Shown one piece after another: positions 33,366 to 42,651 of a stretch of DNA of 64,000 nt. Numbering within the stretch: position 1 is the stretch's first letter; every line of letters begins with the position of its first letter. This stretch comes from JBAIYU01 sp036763085. Lineage in GTDB: Bacteria > Bacillota > Negativicutes > DSM-1736 > Dendrosporobacteraceae. Made by a program: the position numbers and the translations under genes. The stretch is taken from positions 248,001-312,000 of the forward strand of contig NZ_JBAIYU010000017.1 in assembly GCF_036763085.1 (NCBI RefSeq), read 5' to 3'. The notes below the pieces were generated by a model, which saw only the letters and a program-made list of their open reading frames with translations, was not told the origin of the DNA and ran no database searches.

Positions 33366-33486
33366 ATTAACCCCAATATTCGTCAAAGTATGATGCATAA
33401 ATTATTTATTCGCTATACAACTTGGTATTCCTGCGCGTAAAGTATGTCAAGCTTTGGAATACTAAATATAAGGGAGTGTGGAATAA

Positions 33487-35451
33487 ATGAGAAGATTCTT
33501 TCTTTGCATATTAATAATTATTTTTTTAAGTGCTAGTTTCTCAAATGTTAGCTACGCTTTTTTAGGGTTACCACAGACCAGTAACCTAGAAAGCTTACAG
33601 TTAGTTGCAGCAACACAGGTTTACGACGTTAATGGTCAATTAATCTCTAAATTATTTGAACAAAATAGAATAGTAGTCACTATGAATAATATGTCCCGAT
33701 ATATACCACAAGCTATAATAGCAAACGAAGATACAAGGTTTTATAATCACATTGGTGTTGACCCTATTGGAATTTTAAGAGCACTGTGGGTTAATATTCG
33801 TTCTGGCGGAATAGCAGAAGGCGGGAGTACCGTTACTCAACAACTGGCTAGAGAGATGTTTCTTACTCAAGAAAGGACGATAGTACGTAAGTTGAAAGAA
33901 GCTCTTTTAGCAATGATTATTGAGAGCAAGTTTTCGAAGCAGGAAATTCTACAAGCATATCTTAATCAAGTTTACTTTGGAGAGGGTGCTTATGGCGTTG
34001 AGGCAGCAGCACAAGTATATTTTGGAAAACATGCCAGTGAGCTGAGTTTAGGGCAAAGTGCGATGATTGCTGGTTTGGCTAGAGGTCCGAATCTTTACTC
34101 CCCTTACGCAGATATGAAAGCAGCTATCAATAGGAGGGCTGTCGTACTTTCTGGAATGGTAAAGGAGGGGTATATTACTCAGGCTGAAGCTGATGAGGCG
34201 CAAGCAGAACCATTAGTTCTTGCTGGAAAAAAGAAGCGAACAGTACAGGCGTCATATTTTATTGACTATATTGCTAATGACTTGGTCGGGAAATATGGTG
34301 CAAATCGAGTATATAAAGGCGGTTTGAAGGTATATACAACAATGGATACAAAAATTCAGCAGGCTGCCGAGGCGGCATTGGGCCAGTATCAGGGTGCAGT
34401 ACTTGTGATGGATTCGCGTAATGGACATATAAAAGCTATGGTTGGCGGCCGTAATTATCAAGAAAGTCAGATTAATAGAGCTATTGCTGATATACGTCAG
34501 CCAGGTTCTGCGTTTAAGCCGTTCGTATATGCAACTGCTTTAAACAAAGGGTTGACTCCAAATGCCATAATTTATGATGAACCTATAAATATTAGTGGAT
34601 ATTCTCCACAAAACTATGATAATAAATTTCGTGGACCAGTAACTATGAAAAAGGCCCTTAGGTGGTCGGTTAATACGGCTTCAGTAAAGTTAGCTCAGCA
34701 AACTGGTATGACGGATGTTCTTAACTTAGCAAAATCTATGGGTATAACAACACTGACTGCAGATGATGACAATCTATCTGCAGCATTAGGTGGGCTTACG
34801 CAAGGAGTTAATTTATTGGAGTTAACAACAGCATATACGGCTTTTGCAAACAATGGCGTATTGTCCCAGCCGATTGGTATAATAAAAGTGCTTGATGAAA
34901 ATAATCAAGTACTTGAAGAAAACCGAATTAATCAGCAGTTTGTCTTGCAGCCGGAAATTTCGTATATCATGACCAACATGATGATGGGTGTTCTTGAAGC
35001 AGGAACAGGTACTGCAGCAAATATTGGCAGACCAGCAGCAGGCAAGACTGGGACTACCGATAACTATGAAACGGCATGGTTTATTGGTTATACTCCAGAA
35101 TTAGTTGCAGGTATTTATGTTGGAAATGATGATCGTACAAGTGTAGGCATTTCTGGAAGCCAAGTTGCGGCTTTCTGGGGCAAAATGATGAGTACGGCCC
35201 TGAGCAATAATCCTCCACAAACTTTTAGTGTACCACCGAATATTATAACAGGAGTTGCTATCTGTGCAGATACAGGTCTTTTAGCTGGACCCGCATGTCC
35301 TGATACTGAGTATAGCTCCTTTATTCGCGGAACTGAGCCTACCTTGGTTGACAATAGGTTGCACACAAATTTACAACCTTCTCAACCAGGAAAACAAAAT
35401 GAGAAGCGGCCACGCTGGAAGCTAAATATACCCCGATTGCCCAGTTTTTAA
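33487..35451 (+). CDS. Class A penicillin-binding protein (PBP1A type)
   Basis: This bifunctional glycosyltransferase/transpeptidase is 654 aa long. The N-terminal signal-like segment (residues 1-24, LCILIIIFLSASFSNVSYA) ends in a possible cleavage site rather than a long anchor. The GT51 domain carries EDTRFYNHIGVD and EGGSTVTQQLAREMF. The transpeptidase has SAFK (about 339), SVN in RWSVNTASVKLAQQ and KTGTTDN. The C-terminal tail is basic and proline-rich. It is probably transcribed with the TagA-type gene 63 bp downstream. Confidence 0.94.
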   Translation: MRRFFLCILIIIFLSASFSNVSYAFLGLPQTSNLESLQLVAATQVYDVNGQLISKLFEQNRIVVTMNNMSRYIPQAIIANEDTRFYNHIGVDPIGILRALWVNIRSGGIAEGGSTVTQQLAREMFLTQERTIVRKLKEALLAMIIESKFSKQEILQAYLNQVYFGEGAYGVEAAAQVYFGKHASELSLGQSAMIAGLARGPNLYSPYADMKAAINRRAVVLSGMVKEGYITQAEADEAQAEPLVLAGKKKRTVQASYFIDYIANDLVGKYGANRVYKGGLKVYTTMDTKIQQAAEAALGQYQGAVLVMDSRNGHIKAMVGGRNYQESQINRAIADIRQPGSAFKPFVYATALNKGLTPNAIIYDEPINISGYSPQNYDNKFRGPVTMKKALRWSVNTASVKLAQQTGMTDVLNLAKSMGITTLTADDDNLSAALGGLTQGVNLLELTTAYTAFANNGVLSQPIGIIKVLDENNQVLEENRINQQFVLQPEISYIMTNMMMGVLEAGTGTAANIGRPAAGKTGTTDNYETAWFIGYTPELVAGIYVGNDDRTSVGISGSQVAAFWGKMMSTALSNNPPQTFSVPPNIITGVAICADTGLLAGPACPDTEYSSFIRGTEPTLVDNRLHTNLQPSQPGKQNEKRPRWKLNIPRLPSF

Positions 35452-35514
35452 GATTATGATACAATGTACCTAGCCTATTGTTATAATTTGGATAGTGTTA
35501 AGGAGCAATAAAAA

Positions 35515-36246
35515 TTGGGTAGAAAAAGAATTTCTGTACTAAACGTCTTGATAGATGCTGTGACTATGGCTAAAGCTGTCAAAATTGTAGAAGAATTTAT
35601 CGCTGCACGAAAGCCTCGCCTAATCGCAACTGCAAACGCTGAGATGGTAATGATGGCTCAAAATGATTGTGAATTGAAAAAGATTTTGAATAATGCGGAC
35701 TTAGTGGTTCCTGATGGTGCTGGCGTCGTTTGGGCAGCTAAATATAGTGGAGAACTTATACCAGAGCGAGTAGCTGGTTTTGATTTAGTTCAGCAAATAC
35801 TAAGGAAAGCCGCTAAAAATAATTATCGGATTTATTTTTTTGGTGGAGCACCTGGAATAGCTGAGCAGGCAAAAACATGGGCAGAGACAAATTACGCCGG
35901 AGTTAAAATAGTCGGGGTTAGAAACGGATTTTTTGCTTCCGATGATGAACCTAGGATTATTAATGAAATAAAGTCATCTAATCCAGATGTTTTACTTGTT
36001 GCTTTAGGTGTTCCAAAGCAGGAAAAATGGCTTGCTCAAAATATAGCTCAGTTAGGTGTGCCAATAGCTATTGGAGTTGGCGGCACTTTTGATGTTATGG
36101 CGGGAGTAGTAAATCGTGCCCCGATATGGATGCAGCGTGCGAATCTCGAATGGTTATATCGCCTATTATCTCAACCTCAGCGTGCTTTACGCATGTTAGC
36201 CTTGCCGCGGTTTGTTTTAAAGGTTATGTCATTTAAAAAACATTAG
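35515..36246 (+). CDS. WecG/TagA/CpsF-family glycosyltransferase
   Basis: This 243-aa GT26-type enzyme adds N-acetylmannosamine (or a related sugar) to a lipid-linked GlcNAc acceptor in teichoic acid or surface polysaccharide synthesis. Motifs are TANAEMVMMA, VPDGAGVVWAAK, PERVAGFDLV, FFGGAPGIAE and ALGVPKQEKWL with VGGTFDVMAG. The start is TTG at 35515 with AAGGAG 7 bp upstream. No other wall-teichoic acid genes lie nearby, so the exact polymer is unknown. Confidence 0.93.
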   Translation: MGRKRISVLNVLIDAVTMAKAVKIVEEFIAARKPRLIATANAEMVMMAQNDCELKKILNNADLVVPDGAGVVWAAKYSGELIPERVAGFDLVQQILRKAAKNNYRIYFFGGAPGIAEQAKTWAETNYAGVKIVGVRNGFFASDDEPRIINEIKSSNPDVLLVALGVPKQEKWLAQNIAQLGVPIAIGVGGTFDVMAGVVNRAPIWMQRANLEWLYRLLSQPQRALRMLALPRFVLKVMSFKKH

Positions 36247-36273
36247 ACAAAGTAAACTTTGTTATATTATAAT
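36244..36273 (+). promoter_or_regulatory. Candidate promoter of psd-pssA
   Basis: TAGACA (36244-36249), 18-bp spacer, TATAAT (36268-36273). The -35 box overlaps the stop codon of the preceding gene. Confidence 0.45.
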
Positions 36274-36365
36274 GATTTGGGAAAAATAATGGATTATTAT
36301 TGTACTATATTAAACAAATTAAGTATTTTATGATCTAAATAGGCTTGCTCGGAGGAGGTGGTCAA

Positions 36366-37004
36366 ATGGTTAAAACGCCTATAGTAAAAGAAGGGTATAT
36401 ATACATTTTTTTGCTTGCAATTATCACTATCATAGTCGCTTTGGCCGTTCACCCGTACTGGAGTATAATTCCGGGTGTTCTTACGCTTTTTGTCAGTTTC
36501 TTTTTTCGCAATCCTAAGAGGACAATTCCTTCCGATGAGTGCTTAGTTGTATCACCCGCGGATGGAAAAGTAATGAGTGTTACTGAATTTCATGATGATC
36601 AGTTTGTAAATGAGCCTTGTAATAAAGTAACTATATTCTTATCTGTGTTTGATGTACATGTTAATCGCAGCCCGATTGCCGGAGAAATAAAGTATCAGCA
36701 GTATACTTGCGGGAGATTTAAGCCAGCATATAAGGAATCAGCTGGATGTGAGAATGAACGTCATTCAATAGGTATTGAAAATGAACGAATGAGAATTGTT
36801 GTGACTCAAATAGCTGGGCTTATTGCTCGGCGCATAGTTTCCTGGGTAACGCTAGGTAGTATGCTGCAACGAGGAGAAAGATATGGTCTTATTAAATTTG
36901 GTTCTTGCACTGAAATCATAATGCCGAAAGATGTTGAAGTTCTTGTTAAAAAAGGTGATCGTGTAAAAGGTGGAGAGACAGTCATAGGGAGGTTAAATAA
37001 GTGA
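36366..37004 (+). CDS. psd: Phosphatidylserine decarboxylase proenzyme (short PSD-A form)
   Basis: It makes phosphatidylethanolamine. The 212-aa proenzyme has two N-terminal membrane segments (about residues 10-45) and then SPADGKVMSV, NKVTIFLSVFDVHVNR and the self-cleavage region GLIKFGSCTEIIMP. Cleavage occurs at Gly-Ser and leaves a pyruvoyl group. In the short family the residue after the Ser is usually Arg; here it is Cys. The start at 36366 is fixed by GGAGGAGGTGG. It overlaps pssA by 4 bp, and the two genes together convert CDP-diacylglycerol to PE. Confidence 0.92.
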   Translation: MVKTPIVKEGYIYIFLLAIITIIVALAVHPYWSIIPGVLTLFVSFFFRNPKRTIPSDECLVVSPADGKVMSVTEFHDDQFVNEPCNKVTIFLSVFDVHVNRSPIAGEIKYQQYTCGRFKPAYKESAGCENERHSIGIENERMRIVVTQIAGLIARRIVSWVTLGSMLQRGERYGLIKFGSCTEIIMPKDVEVLVKKGDRVKGGETVIGRLNK

Positions 37005-37678
37005 GAAGTTTAATTCCTAATTTATTAACAGCCCTGAATCTCGTTTTGGGTATGTTCTCGATAATTAGCACATTTAATGGAGATTTCTACAATGCAGCAT
37101 TGTTTATTGTTGCTGCGATGGTGGCAGATGGTCTAGACGGAAGAGCTGCAAGGTATTTAAATGTGAGCAGCGATTTTGGGAAGGAATTAGATTCATTATG
37201 TGATTTAGTTTCTTTTGGTGTAGCACCAGCTATTTTAGCGTATGCATTTTTGCTAAAAGATTTTGATAAGATGGGTTATGTAATAGCTGCTGCGTTTGCA
37301 ACCTGCGGTGCTCTGCGTTTAGCTCGCTTTAATGTTAGTACAACAATGGTAAAGGGTTATTTTATGGGTCTTCCGATACCTGCCGCAGGGTGTGTGGTAG
37401 CAACTTTTGTAATGTTGGGAATTAAGCCGACAGGTTGGTTGTTTCCAATCTTAGTAAGTATTTTTGCATATCTAATGGTAAGTACTGTGAAATACCCTGA
37501 TTTCAAGGGTAAAGGAGAAAAAATACGAATAATTCCTAGTATCATTGCGTTAGCTATTGGCTGTTATATAATGTTAATTAGGAATGATGCGATTCTTTTT
37601 GCACCGTTCTTTACATATGCTGTTTTTGGATTACTGAATACTGTGTTTGGTATGTTTGAATCGAAATCTTCAGTTTAA
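37001..37678 (+). CDS. pssA: CDP-diacylglycerol-serine O-phosphatidyltransferase
   Basis: This membrane enzyme joins serine to CDP-diacylglycerol. The 225-aa protein has about six to eight helices. The CDP-alcohol phosphatidyltransferase motif D-G-x2-A-R-x8-G-x3-D-x3-D is complete in DGLDGRAARYLNV followed by GKELDSLCD (about residues 46-71). The start is GTG with AGGGAGG and overlaps the psd stop. It feeds psd. Confidence 0.95.
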   Translation: MRSLIPNLLTALNLVLGMFSIISTFNGDFYNAALFIVAAMVADGLDGRAARYLNVSSDFGKELDSLCDLVSFGVAPAILAYAFLLKDFDKMGYVIAAAFATCGALRLARFNVSTTMVKGYFMGLPIPAAGCVVATFVMLGIKPTGWLFPILVSIFAYLMVSTVKYPDFKGKGEKIRIIPSIIALAIGCYIMLIRNDAILFAPFFTYAVFGLLNTVFGMFESKSSV

Positions 37679-37732
37679 AGAAGGTGATATTTACCCGACT
37701 CGCGAAGAATCATAATATTAGAATTATAATTC

Positions 37733-37769
37733 AAGCAATATAATTAATACCTTTATTGCTGTTTTATTA
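37733..37769 (+). terminator. Probable terminator after pssA
   Basis: AGCAATA (37734-37740) and TATTGCT (37754-37760) form a stem with a 13-nt loop, followed by GTTTTATT. Confidence 0.45.
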
Positions 37770-37841
37770 AAAAATACTAAATTTTAGATAGCTCTGTTTA
37801 GGTTGTGGGTACCAAAACAGGATTTTAAAGGAGCACAATCC

Positions 37842-39125
37842 ATGAACTATGTTTTTGACTACATAATGATTCCAATGCAGCTAATTATCATATTCTTTAC
37901 ATTATATTATTTTATAATAGCTTTTTTCGGAATCTGGCGTAGAAAAGAAACGAAAATACTTACGCCAAAAAATCATTTTGCAGTAATAGTAGCTGCTCAT
38001 AACGAGGAACAGGTAATTGGGCAGTTAGTAGAAAACCTACAGGTTTTAAGATATCCTCGTGAAATGTATGATATATTTGTTATTGCTGATAACTGCAAAG
38101 ACAGCACAGTACAAGTCGCAAAGAATGCTGGTGCGACAGTTTTCGAACGTTTTAACCTTGAGAAACGCGGTAAAGGTTATGCCATGGAATGGATGTTTGC
38201 AAAACTGTTTCAACTTAAACGAAAATATGATGCAGTAGTTGTTTTTGATGCTGATAATCTTGTACATCCTAACTTTTTATTGGAAATGAATAATCGTTTA
38301 TGTAAAGGTGAAAAAGTAATCCAAGGTTATCTTGATGCTAAAAATCCCAATGATACCTGGATTTCGGGAACATTTGCAATTTCGTTTTGGGTTACGAATC
38401 ATATTTGGCATTTAGCTAAATCGAATATAGGCTTATCAAGTGTTCTCGGTGGTACTGGGATGTGTATATCAACCGACATTTTGAGGAAGTTTGGCTGGGG
38501 TGCTACATGTCTCACAGAGGATATGGAATTCACTATGAAGGTGTTACTAAGAGGTATTAGAACAACATGGGCACACGATGCTATAGTATATGATGAGAAG
38601 CCTCTAACATTTATGCAATCATGGAAACAGAGAAAACGGTGGGCTCAAGGACATTTTGACATTGCCGCTCGCTATATTCCACGTATGATTACTGAGGGGA
38701 TTAGACAGCGCGATATTAGAATTTTAGATGGGGTATTACATTTACTTCAACCTCACTTTCTGATACTATCTACATCATTTGTTATAGCTAGCTACTTATA
38801 TCATATTGTACCGTTTTATACTAATATCTTTTATAAGGTTTTGCCTATACAAGTATGGACTATAATTGCAATTGGGCAATACGTCTTACCGGTGATTGTG
38901 TTGTTCCTAATTCGTGCTAATTGGAAGTCATGGTTCTACCTCGTTTTATATCCACTGTTTGTTTATAGCTGGATACCTATAACTTTCCTTGGTTTCCTGC
39001 ATCGTAATGAGCGTGAATGGAGCCATACCCAGCATACAAGAAGTATTAGTTATCAAGAAATTCTTATTAACCAATCAGGCGAATTTCCAAAGGAAAGTTT
39101 ATTAAGTAAGCAAGCTATTAAGTAA
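37842..39125 (+). CDS. Processive family 2 glycosyltransferase, membrane-bound
   Basis: This 427-aa polysaccharide synthase-like protein has an N-terminal TM helix (about residues 8-30), a cytosolic GT-A domain and three or four C-terminal TM helices. Catalytic motifs are FDADN (D,D), the EDMEFTMK acceptor-site Asp and QRKRWAQGH (QxxRW), the processive-synthase signature of BcsA/PgaC/NodC-type enzymes. The start at 37842 has AAAGGAGC; longer in-frame readings lack a site. No partner export or modification gene is adjacent, so the product polymer is unknown. It ends at a strong terminator. Confidence 0.88.
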   Translation: MNYVFDYIMIPMQLIIIFFTLYYFIIAFFGIWRRKETKILTPKNHFAVIVAAHNEEQVIGQLVENLQVLRYPREMYDIFVIADNCKDSTVQVAKNAGATVFERFNLEKRGKGYAMEWMFAKLFQLKRKYDAVVVFDADNLVHPNFLLEMNNRLCKGEKVIQGYLDAKNPNDTWISGTFAISFWVTNHIWHLAKSNIGLSSVLGGTGMCISTDILRKFGWGATCLTEDMEFTMKVLLRGIRTTWAHDAIVYDEKPLTFMQSWKQRKRWAQGHFDIAARYIPRMITEGIRQRDIRILDGVLHLLQPHFLILSTSFVIASYLYHIVPFYTNIFYKVLPIQVWTIIAIGQYVLPVIVLFLIRANWKSWFYLVLYPLFVYSWIPITFLGFLHRNEREWSHTQHTRSISYQEILINQSGEFPKESLLSKQAIK

Positions 39126-39149
39126 TGTCAAACATTATAAATAGATATA

Positions 39150-39184
39150 AAAAGATGAGTGTTAATGATGCTCATCTTTTTTTA
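39150..39184 (+). terminator. Terminator after the GT2 gene
   Basis: AAAGATGAG/CTCATCTTT stem followed by seven T. The remaining 140 bp to queD contain no recognisable preQ1 element. Confidence 0.85.
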
Positions 39185-39330
39185 CACTCTTAGAAAGTTA
39201 TCATTTTATTGAAAAAGGTGCGTCATACAAAAAATGACGTTATGCTGTGTTCGAATTGTGGAAAGTACTACTAGTCCACGAGTATATTCTTTATATTCTT
39301 GATTAAACATAACTATGGGGTGAGTTGAAT

Positions 39331-39708
39331 ATGTATGAAATAACTGTGATTGTTGAATTTGAAGCTGCCCATCGGATAGTTGACTATCCCGGCAAATGTA
39401 ATCGCTTGCATGGACATAACTGGAGTGTTGAAGTTACTGTTGCAGGAGAGACACTTAATGAATTGGGTATGCTGATCGATTTCCGCGATTTAAAAGTAGA
39501 AGTTAATCAAATAATAGATAAGCTTGATCATCTATATCTAAACGAGTTAGATCAATTTAAGGTACAAAATCCTACTGCTGAGAACATTGCGCGTTATATT
39601 TATGACGAACTAAAACAAAGACCTGCTCTCTCAGATAATGTGTGTATTCGTTCTATTAAGGTATGGGAATCTCCAAAGTCGGCAGTAACTTATTATGCGA
39701 GGAATTAA
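39331..39708 (+). CDS. queD: 6-carboxy-tetrahydropterin synthase
   Basis: It converts dihydroneopterin triphosphate to carboxy-tetrahydropterin, step 2 of queuosine/7-deazaguanine synthesis. The 125-aa protein has the zinc histidines in FEAAHRIVD and RLHGHNWSVEV, the catalytic Cys in GKCNRLHGH, and LDHLYLNEL and NPTAENIARYIY. The ATG at 39331 has GGGGTGAG 7 bp upstream. It ends one base before queE. Confidence 0.95.
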   Translation: MYEITVIVEFEAAHRIVDYPGKCNRLHGHNWSVEVTVAGETLNELGMLIDFRDLKVEVNQIIDKLDHLYLNELDQFKVQNPTAENIARYIYDELKQRPALSDNVCIRSIKVWESPKSAVTYYARN

Positions 39709-39709
39709 A

Positions 39710-40444
39710 ATGGTCGATTTTATTAATATGGTTGAAGTTTTTTCCTCTATTCAAGGAGAGGGACAATATGTTGGTTGTAGACAAGTATTTGTTCGTTTAG
39801 CAGGTTGTAATTTGCAATGTATTTACTGTGATACCCCAACATCACGTGCAATCTCAGATTCATGCAGAATAGAGCAAACTCCAGGTAAAAGAGATTTTTT
39901 TATTTTTGATAATCCATTTATGTTATCAGAATTAGTCAATAAGATAAATAACTTGCTTGTTCATCCTCATCATTCGGTAAGTTTTACTGGCGGAGAACCT
40001 CTATGCCAAGCTGATGCATTAAATCAAGTTATATCAGGCATTAAGGGGAAAATATATATAGAAACAAACGGTACTTTGCCAAAAGAGCTTAAAAAGATAA
40101 TAAATAATATTGATATTGTAAGTATGGATATTAAGATGCCAGATGTTACTGGCAGTGAGTTATGGGATGTGCATAAGGAATTTCTGAAAATTGCCGCCGA
40201 TAAAGAAGTCTTTGTTAAGTTAGTTGTCACTGGGACTACACAGAAGCAGTTTTTTGAAAAAGCAGTTGAACTAGTAACTAGCGTAAACCGTAAAATCCCA
40301 CTTATCCTCCAACCAGTAACGCCTATAAACGGATGCATACCAATCTTACCTGAAGAAGTACTTGAACTTCAGAGTTTAGCCCTCAAATCATTGGATATAG
40401 TTAAAGTAATACCCCAAACGCATAAGTTTATTGACCAATTATAA
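39710..40444 (+). CDS. queE: 7-carboxy-7-deazaguanine synthase (radical SAM)
   Basis: It rearranges carboxy-tetrahydropterin to 7-carboxy-7-deazaguanine, the next step after QueD. The 244-aa protein has VEVFSSIQGEGQYVGCRQVF and the radical-SAM motif CNLQCIYC (CxxxCxxC, about residues 33-40). The glycine-rich SFTGGEPLCQ and the ETNGTLP segment follow. It starts right after queD with GAGG 7 bp upstream; queC and queF are not in the window. Confidence 0.95.
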   Translation: MVDFINMVEVFSSIQGEGQYVGCRQVFVRLAGCNLQCIYCDTPTSRAISDSCRIEQTPGKRDFFIFDNPFMLSELVNKINNLLVHPHHSVSFTGGEPLCQADALNQVISGIKGKIYIETNGTLPKELKKIINNIDIVSMDIKMPDVTGSELWDVHKEFLKIAADKEVFVKLVVTGTTQKQFFEKAVELVTSVNRKIPLILQPVTPINGCIPILPEEVLELQSLALKSLDIVKVIPQTHKFIDQL

Positions 40445-40465
40445 AAAATAGCGGAGGGATGAATT

Positions 40466-41227
40466 TTGCGAATTTTACTAACAAATGATGATGGAATAGG
40501 AGCTCCTGGCATTAAGGCACTTTGGGAGTCTCTATCTAAAGTAGCTGAGGTTATAGTTGTTGCACCTGATGTTGAGCGTAGTGCAACAAGTCAGGCTATA
40601 ACTGTTCATCATCCAATAAGAGTAGATAAGTATTGTATAGATCAGCCTCCATTATGTGCTTGGCGTGTTGGGGGAACACCAACTGATTGTGTAAAGATTG
40701 CTGTAGAAGCTTTACTGCCTGATAAACCTGACATTGTAGTTTCTGGTATTAACTTAGGGTCAAACATGGGGACTGACGTCCTTTATTCAGGTACAGTAAG
40801 TGCAGCTATCGAAGGAGCACTTCATGGCATTCCATCAGTTGCGGTTTCGTTAGACAGCTGGAAACTTTCAGATTTTAGTGTTGCAGCTAATTATACTGCA
40901 AAATTAGTTCAGACATTGGCACAAAAAAGCTTGCCGCCAAATACGTTGCTAAATGTTAACGTGCCAGCAGTTAGGCTAGAAGAAATAGAAGAAGTTACAA
41001 TTACAAAGTTAGGTGTAAGGCAGTATGCTAACACCTTCGAACGGCGTGAAGATCCTCGCGGCAGACTTTATTATTGGATGGGTGGCGAGATTGTAGATAA
41101 TGATAACGATCCAGATAGTGATATTGTTGCTGTTAAAAACAATAAGATTTCTGTAACGCCGATACATTTTGATTTAACGAACTATGGCTTGATTAATATG
41201 TTAACAGAATGGAAACTAACTAAATAA
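40466..41227 (+). CDS. surE: 5'/3'-nucleotidase SurE
   Basis: This metal-dependent survival nucleotidase dephosphorylates nucleoside monophosphates. The 253-aa protein begins RILLTNDDGIGAPGI with the metal Asp pair. It continues with APDVERSATSQAIT, GTPTDCVKIA, SGINLGSNMGTDVLYSGTV and AAIEGALHGIPSVAVS. The start is TTG with CGGAGGG upstream. It is 21 bp after queE. Confidence 0.95.
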   Translation: MRILLTNDDGIGAPGIKALWESLSKVAEVIVVAPDVERSATSQAITVHHPIRVDKYCIDQPPLCAWRVGGTPTDCVKIAVEALLPDKPDIVVSGINLGSNMGTDVLYSGTVSAAIEGALHGIPSVAVSLDSWKLSDFSVAANYTAKLVQTLAQKSLPPNTLLNVNVPAVRLEEIEEVTITKLGVRQYANTFERREDPRGRLYYWMGGEIVDNDNDPDSDIVAVKNNKISVTPIHFDLTNYGLINMLTEWKLTK

Positions 41228-41298
41228 AATGTTCTTAATAGGTATATTTGGCCGAATTTTGCATAAATTTTCAGTAAAACTCCGGGGAGGGAATTTAT

Positions 41299-41715
41299 GT
41301 GGCCAAAGTTACTGGGCGTAGACGCTATAACTCGCAGCCGCAAAAGGTATCGGGGGTAGCAGTATCTATATTTAGGGGCCTAATTGTTAGTTTAGTTGTC
41401 TCTTTCATTAGCATTATAATTCTATCTTTCATTACATTAACTACAGAAAGTACAGTTTTAGAGAGATATATGAATTATGTTATGGTTGCGGTAACGATGC
41501 TAAGTATTTTTATTGGTAGTGCTTATGCAACTAGTAAGACAGAATCGAAAGCTTTAATAATTGGTATGGCTATTGGGTGTGTTTATGTTCTTATATCTGT
41601 CGGGTTAGGTATGGAAATTGCTAATGAGTCGATTACATTGCTAACCATGGTAAATAAGTTTGCTGCAGGTATAGCAGCAGGTGCTTTAGGTGGCATTATT
41701 GGCATAAACTTATAA
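41299..41715 (+). CDS. TIGR04086-family four-helix membrane protein
   Basis: This 138-aa protein has a basic N-terminus (GRRRYNSQPQK) and four hydrophobic segments (about residues 25-47, 58-78, 83-105 and 115-138), ending in a Gly/Ala-rich AAGIAAGALGGIIGINL. The pattern matches the TIGR04086 family seen in spore-forming Firmicutes, whose function is unknown. The start is GTG with GGGGAGGG. It is followed by a terminator. Confidence 0.75.
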   Translation: MAKVTGRRRYNSQPQKVSGVAVSIFRGLIVSLVVSFISIIILSFITLTTESTVLERYMNYVMVAVTMLSIFIGSAYATSKTESKALIIGMAIGCVYVLISVGLGMEIANESITLLTMVNKFAAGIAAGALGGIIGINL

Positions 41716-41734
41716 AGCTAAAATAAGAGAGTTT

Positions 41735-41770
41735 AGACTTGGCTACTGCCAAGTCTGTTTGCTTTTAGTA
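41735..41770 (+). terminator. Terminator after the TIGR04086 gene
   Basis: AGACTTGGC-TACT-GCCAAGTCT stem followed by GTTTGCTTTT. Confidence 0.8.
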
Positions 41771-41788
41771 GTATATCAGGTATATAAT
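41759..41788 (+). promoter_or_regulatory. Candidate promoter of the MTA/SAH salvage operon
   Basis: TTGCTT (41759-41764), 18-bp spacer, TATAAT (41783-41788). It overlaps the tail of the preceding terminator. No S-box lies in the leader. Confidence 0.4.
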
Positions 41789-41839
41789 ATATATGGTTTT
41801 TATTGGACTTTAGATATTATTGATAAGGGTGATGATTAA

Positions 41840-42637
41840 ATGATTAAAATAGCGATAATTGGCGGAACAGGTGTATACGACCCTAAAATTCTAAGTAACG
41901 TTCGTAGTGAAGAAACTATGACTCCATACGGTAAGGTTGAATATAAGGTGGGAGAGTACGCTGGTAAAGACGTCGCTTTCTTACCACGCCATGGCAGTAA
42001 TCATTCGATTGCACCACATCTAATTAATTATCGCGCAAATATATGGGCAATGAAGAAGATCGGTGTTGAAAATATCATTGCAACTACAGCTGTTGGCTCT
42101 TTAAACATTGAGATGAAGCCAGGCGATTTTGTGATAGTAGACCAGTTTCTCGATTTTACTAAATCAAGAATAGGCACTTTCTATGAGGGTGGAGAAAGAG
42201 GAGTCGTGCATGTTGATGTAACTGAGCCTTATTGCCCCATACTTAGATCAATTATAAGCGACGCAGGAAAAGCTTTAGATATATCAATCCATAAAAATGG
42301 AGTATATGTATGTACTGAGGGGCCACGGTTTGAGACACCTGCCGAAATAAATATGTTCGCAAAGCTTGGCGGAGATCTAGTTGGCATGACTAACGTACCC
42401 GAAGCAGTGCTAGCAAGAGAAGCTGAGATGTGTTATTCGACAGTGTCTATGGTTACCAATTATGCAGCGGGTATTTCGCCGCAGCCATTGACTCATGCTG
42501 AGGTTGTTGAAACTATGTCAGCTAATTCTGAAAATATAAAGAGATTAATAATGAAATCAATAGAACTTATTGAGATAGGAAAAAACGCTTGTAAATGCAA
42601 AATGGCGTTAGCTGAGTATGGTGGCTTTAAATTATAA
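41840..42637 (+). CDS. mtnP: S-methyl-5'-thioadenosine phosphorylase
   Basis: It cleaves MTA with phosphate to adenine and 5-methylthioribose 1-phosphate, and some homologues also accept 5'-deoxyadenosine. The 265-aa protein has IIGGTGVYDP, PRHGSNHSIAPHLINYRAN, the YVCTEGPRFETPAEI loop, the purine-site segment GGDLVGMTNVPEAVLAREAE and a C-terminal NYAAGISPQPLTHAEV typical of MtnP rather than PNP. The C-terminus carries CKCK. It is the first gene of a five-gene run and lies 14 bp before mtnA. Confidence 0.93.
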   Translation: MIKIAIIGGTGVYDPKILSNVRSEETMTPYGKVEYKVGEYAGKDVAFLPRHGSNHSIAPHLINYRANIWAMKKIGVENIIATTAVGSLNIEMKPGDFVIVDQFLDFTKSRIGTFYEGGERGVVHVDVTEPYCPILRSIISDAGKALDISIHKNGVYVCTEGPRFETPAEINMFAKLGGDLVGMTNVPEAVLAREAEMCYSTVSMVTNYAAGISPQPLTHAEVVETMSANSENIKRLIMKSIELIEIGKNACKCKMALAEYGGFKL

Positions 42638-42651
42638 TAGAAGGTGATTTC

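Noticed and set aside
39185..39330. preQ1 riboswitch before queD-queE
   Set aside because: The conserved preQ1 pseudoknot elements could not be found in this gap.
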